Shown here: piece by piece, positions 45,102-53,472 of the stretch
How positions within the stretch are numbered: the first letter of the stretch is position 1
How the letters are laid out: each line of letters opens with the position of its first letter
Source of the DNA: Enterobacter cloacae complex sp. R_G8
GTDB lineage: Bacteria; Pseudomonadota; Gammaproteobacteria; Enterobacterales; Enterobacteriaceae
Length of the DNA: 64,000 nt
Direction: 5' to 3'
Assembly (NCBI RefSeq): GCF_024599795.1
Contig: NZ_CP102246.1
Location: 2,728,001 to 2,792,000, forward strand
Translations under genes and position numbers: made by a program
The notes under the pieces: generated by a model
The model's database searches: none
Told to the model about the DNA's origin: nothing
The model's input: the letters and a program-made list of their open reading frames with translations, nothing else

Positions 45102-46565
45102 CTAACTAAACATCCGTACCATACGATCTAACTCCTCTTCTTTTACAGCACGAGAAAGATAATATCCCTGGAAACTTTTCACACCTAACGCCACCAGCTT
45201 TTCAAATTTTTCCGCACTATCAACTCCCTCTGCAATACATTCGCTGCCGGTCATGTCACTGTAAATCTGAATCGCTTTAATAAGATTATAATCATTGTCA
45301 TTAGCAACAAACTGCCCGACAATATCCCGGTCAAGTTTTAAGCCATCAAAATGAACCTGTCTTATCGGGAACATAGTCTGATGGCTGGAGAAGCAATCAT
45401 CTAAAAACAACCTACAGCCCGTACTGCGCAGGCGACGCATGGTTTCCGGGATGGTTTTATCCTTTGTGACATCAATATCTTCAGCGAATTCAAAGACCAG
45501 GTTCCCGGCCCACTGGGGGTTAAGTAGCATCTTTATGGCCTTTTTGGCCATGTCGGGTAAGGCGTTCCCGGCCGCAAGTTGTGGCGGAATATTGATCGAA
45601 AAATAGTATTTCCCGTTATATTTGTTGATGCCAGAAATAGCAGCATGAAGCACCAGCGCAGTGATGTTTAGCCATAATTCACGATTTTTCACCTCAGCCA
45701 AAAAATGGGCTGGCTTGAGGATTTTACCGTTTTTATTCCAGCGTAACAAAATTTCAAAACCCACACCTTTTTTATATTTGTCTGTAATGATTTGATAGGC
45801 AGGGAATATTTCTCGTTTAAGCAGCGCGTTAAAAACATCCACCTCGGTACTGGACAGTGGCGCTCTTTCAGTCTGTCTGCCTACCGCTCCTTCAGAAGAA
45901 TAGCCTTTAGGATCGTTAAGCCACAGGTGAATTAATTGCAGTTTTCTTAAACCTTCCTTACGGTGGGTATAGACCGTTTTATTCGTCAGCCCGAGCTTTT
46001 CGCACTGCTGATTAACGGACATTCCCCGGTAGAAGTTTAATAAAACATCTAATTCTCTTTGTGTCAGTCCTTTTTGATGCCCTTTATCACTGCCATCCAG
46101 ATGACTATTCCGTAATAAGCGAGAACGCTCCTTGTGCGCGCCGGTAGCGTTCTGGTGATGATCACCAATAGCAGTCAGAGTGGCGATGCGTATCTGAGAA
46201 AGTTTGTGATTATTATTCAAGAGGCTACGCAGGGTTCCGTACAGCCAGCTGTCAGGAATATCGCCATACAGGGTGACCTGACGGATGACGGGAAGCGTAT
46301 TGAGAATATCGGCAAGCCGTTTCAGGCTCTCCAGAAGATCCACGATCGCTTTACCGGGAAAGACCGAAATGGTAGCTTCATGATTTCTGATAATATTATA
46401 GACATCTTCCCGGTTGGCGGTGTCGCCATCAAAACGTATATGTGACGCAGATATCCCCTGCTGTTCAAGTAACAGCTGATACCCCTGGAACGTAAAACTG
46501 CAGGCTGAAATTACAAATACCTGTGCATGACAATCAGTATTCTTGTGAGATTGGTTTTGAATCAT
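45102..46565 (-). CDS. Receiver-like / LuxR HTH / EAL fusion protein
   Basis: A 487-aa cytosolic protein in three parts. Residues 1-125 resemble the atypical receiver of LuxR-type regulators such as BglJ or EcpR (QVFVISACSFTFQGYQLLLEQ). Residues 165-212 are a LuxR/FixJ helix-turn-helix (LTQRELDVLLNFYRGMSVNQQ). Residues 240-485 are an EAL domain of the c-di-GMP phosphodiesterase family. Catalytic positions seem kept (Glu271, Asn325, Glu359, Asp389-Asp390, Lys410, Glu446, Gln466), but loop 6, normally DDFGTGYSS, reads DDCFSSHQT, so activity is uncertain. It lies next to the type I secretion genes and has a palindrome in its promoter region. Confidence 0.85.
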   Translation of the reverse strand: MIQNQSHKNTDCHAQVFVISACSFTFQGYQLLLEQQGISASHIRFDGDTANREDVYNIIRNHEATISVFPGKAIVDLLESLKRLADILNTLPVIRQVTLYGDIPDSWLYGTLRSLLNNNHKLSQIRIATLTAIGDHHQNATGAHKERSRLLRNSHLDGSDKGHQKGLTQRELDVLLNFYRGMSVNQQCEKLGLTNKTVYTHRKEGLRKLQLIHLWLNDPKGYSSEGAVGRQTERAPLSSTEVDVFNALLKREIFPAYQIITDKYKKGVGFEILLRWNKNGKILKPAHFLAEVKNRELWLNITALVLHAAISGINKYNGKYYFSINIPPQLAAGNALPDMAKKAIKMLLNPQWAGNLVFEFAEDIDVTKDKTIPETMRRLRSTGCRLFLDDCFSSHQTMFPIRQVHFDGLKLDRDIVGQFVANDNDYNLIKAIQIYSDMTGSECIAEGVDSAEKFEKLVALGVKSFQGYYLSRAVKEEELDRMVRMFS

Positions 46566-46895
46566 AATGCGCTCCTGGGTACAAAAACACCGTTACCCTG
46601 GTCAATAACGACCAGCAAATCGACACTAAACACGTTCGAAAAAGTCACAAGCCTGAATATAACCTGCGTAACAGGTTAATTTTATCTTACCGCTGAACGT
46701 TAATACACTGTTATCAACCTTTCCCCCTGCAACATCTTTGCGTTAATCACCGTCCACATCCATATGCAAAGCAAATATAACAATCTTTGCAAATAACGAC
46801 GGAAAATATTTTCCTCGCAGGGTATAATGAAAATTCCGAAAAAGAAGTCTGGATACTTCATTACATCGGCTTGCTCAAAAAAGAGAAAAAACGCT
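46566..46895. other. AT-rich divergent control region
   Basis: A 330-bp gap between the EAL fusion gene (minus) and the winged-helix regulator gene (plus). It holds the palindrome described at 46661-46677 and the A/T-rich tract TTTGCAAATAACGACGGAAA near 46785. Both genes probably start here. The frame of the plus-strand gene opens at 46827, but its better start is 46896. Confidence 0.6.
46661..46677. promoter_or_regulatory. Palindrome AACCTGCGTAACAGGTT
   Basis: AACCTG and CAGGTT separated by 5 bp, 96 bp upstream of the EAL fusion start. It shares the 10-mer GTAACAGGTT and the AACCTG arm with the site at 41601-41616. Position suits autoregulation by the LuxR-type HTH of the fusion protein. 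Confidence 0.5.
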
Positions 46896-47780
46896 ATGGA
46901 TAATCATATCTCATCCAGGGCCTTGCTACATCGAAGGGACGTCATTAAGAACAACCCGCGGTTTAGCGAGGCAATAACAGAACACTACAAAATTAATGAC
47001 AGCATCTATAAAAAACAACCCTTGTTCTACAAAACCATGCTTCAGGAATCACGGTTCAATATCATCCTTTCCATGTGTTGTTTTATTTTCGGTAATCAGG
47101 CTGAATCCGTATCAGAGATAAAGGAATTATGTTCGCGATACAAAATCGCCAGCCCAAACAGCGTCATCGCCATCATTACCCTACTGAGAACCACCGGGCG
47201 TATTAAGACCTGGCGCTGTACGGAAGATCGCCGCAAGACACGCATCGCCCCCACGCAAAAAGGACTGGATGAACTCAAGCGTTACATGACTGGCGCATTT
47301 ATCCCCGTCAGCATTCTTTACCCGACATTTAATATCAACATTAACCTGTTAGATAATGATGTGTTACGAAATAATTTTTTCCGGCGGGCGGCAGAGTATC
47401 TGTTTCGTGGTTTAACGTTCAGGGCTGTTTTGCCTGAGGTGGGATTGTTTATTGATAAGGATGGCGGTCGAATGATTATGCTTTATATTTACTTACAGGC
47501 TGTTAAAAATCAAACTGCCCATGGCGCGATAATCGATTATTCACCTGGCACGCTGGCAAAAGAATTTTTTGTCTCCCGGATCCATGTTGCCCGTATTATT
47601 AAAGCCGCACAGGAAGCAGGATATCTTAAAGACAGAGGCGATGGCCGTATGACCATTTACCCTGCATTTATTCAACTCGTTGAAAATTATGCCGGGCTAT
47701 ATTTTGCCTACGTCACGCACTACATTAACGTTGTTCCCAAAGAGCGGCGCCCGAATGGCAACGTGACATCCACGGTATAA
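46896..47780 (+). CDS. Two-winged-helix transcriptional regulator
   Basis: Family not recognised by name. The 294-aa protein has two predicted DNA-binding regions. The first (residues about 70-130: SEIKELCSRYKIASPNSVIAI, then RIKTWRCTEDRRKTRIAPTQKG) looks like a MarR-type winged helix with its wing. The second, near residues 225-265 (SPGTLAKEFFVSRIHVARIIKA; DRGDGRMTIYP), is another winged helix. The two halves look like a duplicated unit. It is AT-rich and divergent from the EAL fusion. It lies just beyond the adhesin secretion genes, so control of adhesin or fusion gene is plausible. Confidence 0.72.
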   Translation: MDNHISSRALLHRRDVIKNNPRFSEAITEHYKINDSIYKKQPLFYKTMLQESRFNIILSMCCFIFGNQAESVSEIKELCSRYKIASPNSVIAIITLLRTTGRIKTWRCTEDRRKTRIAPTQKGLDELKRYMTGAFIPVSILYPTFNININLLDNDVLRNNFFRRAAEYLFRGLTFRAVLPEVGLFIDKDGGRMIMLYIYLQAVKNQTAHGAIIDYSPGTLAKEFFVSRIHVARIIKAAQEAGYLKDRGDGRMTIYPAFIQLVENYAGLYFAYVTHYINVVPKERRPNGNVTSTV

Positions 47781-47785
47781 CCACT

Positions 47786-47813
47786 GGGCGTTCGGTTTCC
47801 CGAACGCCCTTTT
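47786..47813 (+). terminator. Rho-independent terminator
   Basis: GGGCGTTCG, 6-nt loop, CGAACGCCC, then TTTTC. The perfect 9-bp stem begins 6 bp after the winged-helix gene stop. On the minus strand there is no T-run, so it mainly ends the plus-strand transcript. Confidence 0.85.
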
Positions 47814-47815
47814 CA

Positions 47816-48991
47816 TTAACGTTCCCGCAACGCTTCTTTTGCCTTGTTCAGCGGTTTCAACAGATAATCGAGGATCGATTTACTGCCCGTTTTAATATCG
47901 ACCGTCGCAATCATCCCCGGAAATACAGGGAAATCTTTGCCCTGCTTATTGGTCAGATGGTTACTGTCGGTACGGATATAGACGCGATAGTAGTAAACGT
48001 CTCTCTTGACCTCATCCTGAAGGGTATCCGGTGAAATCATGGTCACCTCACCTGCCAGCCCGCCGTAAATCGAGTAGTCATAGGCGGTAATTTTTACCAG
48101 CGCTTTTTGTCCAGGATGGATAAACGCCACATCACGCGGCGAAATTTTGGCTTCAACTACCATCTGATCGTCAAGAGGCACCAGACTCATCAGTTTACCA
48201 TTCGGTGGGATGACGCCGCCGACGGTCGTGACGTCGATATCCTTCACAATCCCACGAACCGGGGCATTGAAGGTCAGCCGGGTCAGCGAATCCTCACGCC
48301 CTTTCATCACCGAGCGCTGGGCTTCGATCTCCGCATTCGCTTTCGCCAGCTCTTCACGGGCGCGCACGTAATACTGGTTTTTCATTTCGGTGATTTTGTT
48401 CTCAAGCTCATTTTTTTGCCGCTCAAGACGTAGCACCTCCACCTTGCTCGCCGCCCCCTGGGTGACCAGCGGACGGGTTAACGACAGCTCACGCTGAACA
48501 AGTTCAGCCCCCTGACGTAAACCCGCCAGCCCTTTTTCAAGACTTTCCCGGCGGGACTGGTAGAGCGCCGTTTCCTGTTTGACCAGCTCAACGTCGTCAT
48601 CCAGCTCTTGCGGAAACGCGAGTTCCGTGTCGTTGACTTCCGCCTTCAGGCGGGCAGCCGTTGCCAGCGCGGCGTTCAGACGAGACTCACTCTCCAGCAC
48701 GCTGGACTCTGTTTTGGTCCGGTCAAGCTGAGCCAACTGCTGCCTACGTTCGACGATGTCACCTTCGCGCACCAGCAGGCTATGGATAATGCCCCCTTCC
48801 AGCGACTGGATGACCTGCTCGTGGGAAGACGGTATCACTTTGCCGTTGCCGGTGGTGACTTCATCGAGCTGGAACAGGCTCGCCCAGGCGATAAATACCG
48901 CAAGCAGTGCGAACAGGGACCATGCCACCCACGTGGAGCGCGGCAGACGCGGCTCTTTCAGGCGGCTGTTGTAGCGGGATACATCATTCAT
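47816..48991 (-). CDS. Type I secretion periplasmic adaptor, HlyD/LapC family
   Basis: A 391-aa membrane-fusion protein. A cytosolic start of about 20 residues precedes one transmembrane helix (WVAWSLFALLAVFIAWASLF), then lipoyl-like halves (VIQSLEGGIIHSLLVREGDIV and LTFNAPVRGIVKDI) around a long coiled-coil hairpin (residues about 95-235), and the C-terminal HlyD signature YSIYGGLAGEVTMISPD with FPGMIATVDI. It links the ABC exporter to a TolC-like outer-membrane pore. Its ATG overlaps the ABC gene stop by 4 bp (ATGA), so the two are translationally coupled. Confidence 0.93.
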   Translation of the reverse strand: MNDVSRYNSRLKEPRLPRSTWVAWSLFALLAVFIAWASLFQLDEVTTGNGKVIPSSHEQVIQSLEGGIIHSLLVREGDIVERRQQLAQLDRTKTESSVLESESRLNAALATAARLKAEVNDTELAFPQELDDDVELVKQETALYQSRRESLEKGLAGLRQGAELVQRELSLTRPLVTQGAASKVEVLRLERQKNELENKITEMKNQYYVRAREELAKANAEIEAQRSVMKGREDSLTRLTFNAPVRGIVKDIDVTTVGGVIPPNGKLMSLVPLDDQMVVEAKISPRDVAFIHPGQKALVKITAYDYSIYGGLAGEVTMISPDTLQDEVKRDVYYYRVYIRTDSNHLTNKQGKDFPVFPGMIATVDIKTGSKSILDYLLKPLNKAKEALRER

Positions 48992-51168
48992 GCCATTCCC
49001 TCCCTGACCACTGCGGCCGGTTTCAGGGTCGCGGTACGCAGAGGCGCCTTTTGCGGTGCCATCCCATGCTGACGCAGGATCGCGTCGCGCGGACCGTCCA
49101 TGACCACTTTCCCGTTTTCCAGCACGATGATACGGTCAACCAGATCCAGAATCGGCAGCCGGTGTGTTGCCACCACCAGCGTCCGGCGCTTGCCCAGCCA
49201 TTGCTGTAAGTGCTGTATAAACTGTTTTTCGCTCATCTCATCCAGCCAGGCGGTAGGCTCGTCCAGCAGGAGAATGTTGGGCGACGTAATCAGGGCGCGC
49301 GCCAGCAGCAACGCCTGCCGCTGACCACCGGATAACCCGGCCCCCCCTTCATTGATGATGTAGTTCAACCCCATTTTCTGCTTGCGGACAAACTCCAGCG
49401 CACCGCTGTTGACCAGTGCCTGATGAATCTCCTCGTCGGTGGCAAGCGGATTGCCCATCACAATATTGTCGCGCACGGAACCAAAGAACAGCCGCGCCTG
49501 CTGGCTGAGCAACTGCATATCCCGGCGCACGTCGGCGGTGTCGAGATGGTTTAAGGCGATATCGTCCAGCAGAATGCTCCCCTGCTGCGGTTCCTGCATC
49601 CCGGCCAGAAGCTGCAGCAAGGTGCTTTTACCGGAGCCGTTGCGCCCCAGCACCGCCACCCGTTCGCCGGCGCGGATCTGCAATTTGCTGATGTTCAGCA
49701 CGGTCAGTTTTTCCTCTTCGTCGTACCAGAACCCCACGTCCTCAAGCGCATAGTCCCCGCGCAGATGGGCTTTATGGACCTTTTTGCCTTGCTGAGGATC
49801 GTCAATCGGGCGCTGCATCAGGTCGTCCAGGCCCTTTCTCGCCACCTTCGCCGACTGCCAGCGGGACAGCACGCCCGAAATCTGGGACAGCGGCGCGATG
49901 GTGCGCGAGGCCAGAATCGAGGTGCCTACCAGCGCACCGGTGGTCATGTCGCCGCTGATGACCAGATAACACCCCACCAGCAATACCACCGCGTAGACAA
50001 TCGACTGCACCTCCTGGGTCCAGGTCAGGAGCAGCCCTGTCAGCCAGCGCTGTTTCATCCCGACGCTGGCCGCCACATCGTTGGTGTTGTTCCACTGATT
50101 CTGAAAACGCTGTTCGGCGCGCATCAGCTTGATGTCCTCAATGCCCTGCACCGCCTCCACCAGGGTGGCGTTACGAATGGCGGATTCACGCATCCCTTCG
50201 CTGGAAAGTTTTCCCAGCGGGCGCTGCACCAGCAGGCCGGGGATCAGCAGCAGCGGTACGGCGAGCAGAACCACCAGCACCAGCGGACCGCCAATCATCC
50301 ACAGAATGAAGACAAACAGCAGGAAGAACGGCAGATCGGAAATCGCCGCGATGGTGGTGGAGGTAATCAGCTCGCGCACCGACTCCAGCTCGCGGATCTG
50401 GGCGATAAACGAGCCGGTCGATTTGGAGCGGGCCCCGTTTTTGATCCGCAGCGCGTGGGCAAACACCCGCTCGGAGATCCGCAGGTCAGCGCGTTTTCCC
50501 ACCACATCCGAAATATGTACGCGCAGCATGCGCATAATGAACTCGAACACAATGGCGATCATCACGCCGCCAAACAGTACCCACAGGGTGGCTTCAGACT
50601 GCGACGGGACCACTCTGTCATAGACCTGCATGGAAAAGATCATGCCAGAAAGCGCCAGCACGTTGGCGACCAGCGCCACCAGCATGATATCGCTGTAGCG
50701 CCGCCAGTCTTTCAGCGCCAGCTGCCAGAACCAGTTTTTCTCATACGGTTTGATGTAGTCATCCACGCGGGCATCCGGTGTGGATCCCAGCGGGCGCAAC
50801 ACCAGCAGCGTTTTCAACCGCGAACCGAGCGCTTCCCGTGTCAGCGTTGTCTCCAGCCCGCCGTCGCCGCTGAATTGCAGGCTGACGTTGCCATCGTTGT
50901 CCATGCGGTTAATGACCGCGATTTGGCCACCGGTGAACTCCGCCAGCAGCGGCAGACGCCACGGGTCGAGGGATACCGCTTCAGCCGCCACCACACGCAT
51001 CCCGAGCCCAAGCTGGCGCGCCATCTCCTCCAGCACCAGCTGGCGCGGAGACTGACTTTCATGGTTAATCGTGACCCGAACGTGCTCCGCCGAAAAGTCC
51101 AGCCGATAGTGCTTCGCGATGGTGAGCATGCCCTGCAGCCAGGGTTCGTACTGTGGATGTGTCTTCAT
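48988..51168 (-). CDS. Type I secretion ABC exporter, LapB/HlyB family
   Basis: A 726-aa ABC transporter half. Residues 1-130 are a C39-peptidase-like domain without the catalytic cysteine, so it recruits substrate rather than cleaving it. Five or six transmembrane helices follow (residues about 160-430), then the ATPase with Walker A GRNGSGKST (about 505), signature LSGGQRQ (about 611) and Walker B ILLLDEPTAWLDE (about 630). It exports the adjacent giant adhesin. The degenerate C39 domain is the type found with LapA/BapA-like substrates. A terminator separates it from the adhesin gene, so it probably has its own promoter in the 177-bp gap. Confidence 0.93.
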   Translation of the reverse strand: MKTHPQYEPWLQGMLTIAKHYRLDFSAEHVRVTINHESQSPRQLVLEEMARQLGLGMRVVAAEAVSLDPWRLPLLAEFTGGQIAVINRMDNDGNVSLQFSGDGGLETTLTREALGSRLKTLLVLRPLGSTPDARVDDYIKPYEKNWFWQLALKDWRRYSDIMLVALVANVLALSGMIFSMQVYDRVVPSQSEATLWVLFGGVMIAIVFEFIMRMLRVHISDVVGKRADLRISERVFAHALRIKNGARSKSTGSFIAQIRELESVRELITSTTIAAISDLPFFLLFVFILWMIGGPLVLVVLLAVPLLLIPGLLVQRPLGKLSSEGMRESAIRNATLVEAVQGIEDIKLMRAEQRFQNQWNNTNDVAASVGMKQRWLTGLLLTWTQEVQSIVYAVVLLVGCYLVISGDMTTGALVGTSILASRTIAPLSQISGVLSRWQSAKVARKGLDDLMQRPIDDPQQGKKVHKAHLRGDYALEDVGFWYDEEEKLTVLNISKLQIRAGERVAVLGRNGSGKSTLLQLLAGMQEPQQGSILLDDIALNHLDTADVRRDMQLLSQQARLFFGSVRDNIVMGNPLATDEEIHQALVNSGALEFVRKQKMGLNYIINEGGAGLSGGQRQALLLARALITSPNILLLDEPTAWLDEMSEKQFIQHLQQWLGKRRTLVVATHRLPILDLVDRIIVLENGKVVMDGPRDAILRQHGMAPQKAPLRTATLKPAAVVREGMA

Positions 51169-51310
51169 AATGCTACGTCCTGTTCAGGGCGATAATTTCG
51201 CACTGAAATGATACCTTCACGGGATGGTTAAGAATCGAACACTTTCTAAACGAGCCCGCAAAATAATCTTGTGAAATATAGGGTTATGGCTATTCATGTA
51301 AAGAAACGCA

Positions 51311-51340
51311 AAAAGCCGCGAGGATCGCTCCCCGCGGCGT
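51311..51340 (-). terminator. Terminator of the adhesin gene
   Basis: On the minus strand a 10-bp GC-rich stem (GCCGCGGGGA with TCCTCGCGGC, one G-T pair) is followed by TTTTTGCG. It begins 8 bp after the adhesin stop codon. Confidence 0.85.
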
Positions 51341-51345
51341 TGTTT

Positions 51346-53472
51346 TTACGCAATTAACAGCTGATGGTTCGCCAGCAGCGTCGCCAGATCCGTCTGCACG
51401 CCGTTCAGCGTCACCAGGGCGGTTGGCGAGAACTGGCCGCCCGTCCCATCGAGGTCCACCTGGATCTCGGTGTTGCTGCCGTTCTGCACCACGCGGATGT
51501 AATCGCTGATATTGCCCGCGCTGCTGTCCAGCGTGGCCACGCCGTTCACGTAGCTCGCCGAGCCGGTGCCGGTATAGCCGCTGCCGGAGAGCAGGTCGCG
51601 CAGGTCAATACGATCCGTGTCCGCCGTCCCTTCCCAGGTGCCGACCGTAAAGCCGTTCACCACGTCGTGACCGTTACCGCCCGTCGCATCCGTTGCGTTG
51701 ATCAGCTTGTAGAGCAACGTATCGTGACCGCCGCTGCCGATGTTGAAGGTGTCGTTCCCGCCGCGGCCTTCGAACTGGTTATCACCGCTGTTGCCGGTAA
51801 TGACGTCGTCGAAGTCCGAGCCGTTGATCCCTTCAATGTTCAACAACCGTGTGGTGCCAAACCCGGTGTCCTGCGCCGTGGAGAGGCGTAAATCGACGGT
51901 AATGCCGGACGTCGCGTTACGATAATCCACCACATCCATCCCACCGGTATTGCTCCAGGTGTCGTAGTCGGAATGGGTATTCCAGCCGCCGGAGCCGTTA
52001 TAGGTATAGGTGCCGTCCTCTGCGATAAAGGTGTCGTTATACCCGGTCCCGGTGATCGTCCCGCTGTGGCCGCCGGTCGCCGCTTCGGCCGTCAGGACAT
52101 AGCCCTCTTTGCCGTTACCCGCTTCCAGACCGTTCCAGGTGACGTTATCCGACACGCCGTTGGTGATCTTGACGATCTCTGCCGAGTAGGTCTCGTTCGG
52201 ATCCAGTCCGTAGAAACTCACCAGGGCAGAGGTATCGTTCGAGCCGATACCGGACTGGGCATTGATGATCTGCGACGCCACCAGTACGCCCGCGGCGTTG
52301 TACAGGTTGACCGTGTTGCCGTAGTAGGCGTTGATGCCCTCGCTGTCGACAATGTGCAGGTGCATCGCGGTGCCGTCGGCAATGGTTTTGCTGTTTTGTA
52401 CCAGCACCACCTTGCCATTCTGCTGCGACACCAGCAGATCCTGCGCGCCGTCCCAGTTGTAATCCACCGCGGCCACGCCGGTCGCGTAAGCAATACCGGA
52501 CGCCAGCTGGCCTGATGTCCAGCTTGAGCCGTAGCCGTTGTTGGTGAACAGAGTCGCCGTCTGCGAGCCGCCGTAGGTGCTGAGCTTGATGATGTCCATC
52601 TGCCCGTCACCGTTCCAGTCCACCGCCACCGACAGGTACCCCGCCGTGGCGTTAGAGGCTTCAACCGCGCTCTTGGTCGTGGACAGCTGTCCTGCGCCAT
52701 TGTTGTAGTAAATCACCCCACCGGTGTTGTTGTAGCTGCTGCCCAGGTACAGATCCATGTAGCCATCGCCGTTGAAGTCCGCCCACGTCATGGACGCCGC
52801 CGTGGTGGTATTTGCCCCGTTCACCACAAATACGTTGGTCAGGTTCTGGCCAATGGAGAGCGTGCCGTTGCCGTTGTTGTTGATCACGGTTAACGAGTAC
52901 GCGCCGCTGCGGTTGGTGTGCTGAACAATATCCACCGTACCGTCGTTATTCAGGTCAACGCCCGAGATTTCACGCCCGGAGTCAAACTGACCGTAGAACC
53001 CGCCTTCACCGCCGGTGCCATCTGGCGACAGGACGCCGTTGTTGTTCACCAGATAGGTCAATGAGTCCATACCGGCATCGCCATACGCCAGATCCAGATA
53101 GCCATCCCCGGTTTTGTCGTACGCAATCACGCCGCCGTACCAGATGGTGGTGCCCATCGCCAGCTGGCTGGCGTTATAGGTGCTGCCATCGTAGGTCCAC
53201 ATCACCTGCGTAGAGCCCGCGTAGGTATTTTCCGTCGCGAAGATATCCTGCGTGCCGTTACGGTCGAAGTCAGCGGCGGTCTGGCTCACCACGTAATAGC
53301 CGCGGGTGTTGGTCAGCGTATTGCCAGCATAGGTCGAGCTATCGCTGCTGGAGTAAGACTGGCCGTTAGCAATGATATTCCACAGGCCACTGCTGTTCGT
53401 GCCGACGGTCATGGTGGAGTTGTTGCTGTTCCCCGCCGTGGTCGCCCAGTCGGTATTCACGGTGGTGGTATC
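51346..53472 (-). other. C-terminal secretion module of the adhesin
   Basis: The last 708 residues differ from the Ig array. They hold six DxNxDGxxD calcium-binding motifs spaced 45-70 residues apart in an FG-GAP/VCBS-like propeller (about 53300-52400), a C-terminal domain with a calcium-type RTX block GGNDTFNIGSGGHDTLLYKL (near 51770), the segment HDVVNGFTVG typical of type I secretion targets, and a terminal aliphatic signal. RTX folding outside the cell by calcium would drive export. Confidence 0.85.

Noticed and set aside
49765..51195. A 476-codon plus-strand frame opposite the ABC exporter
   Set aside because: It is antisense to a well-supported gene with intact Walker motifs, and the translation is His/Gln/Arg-rich with no family features.
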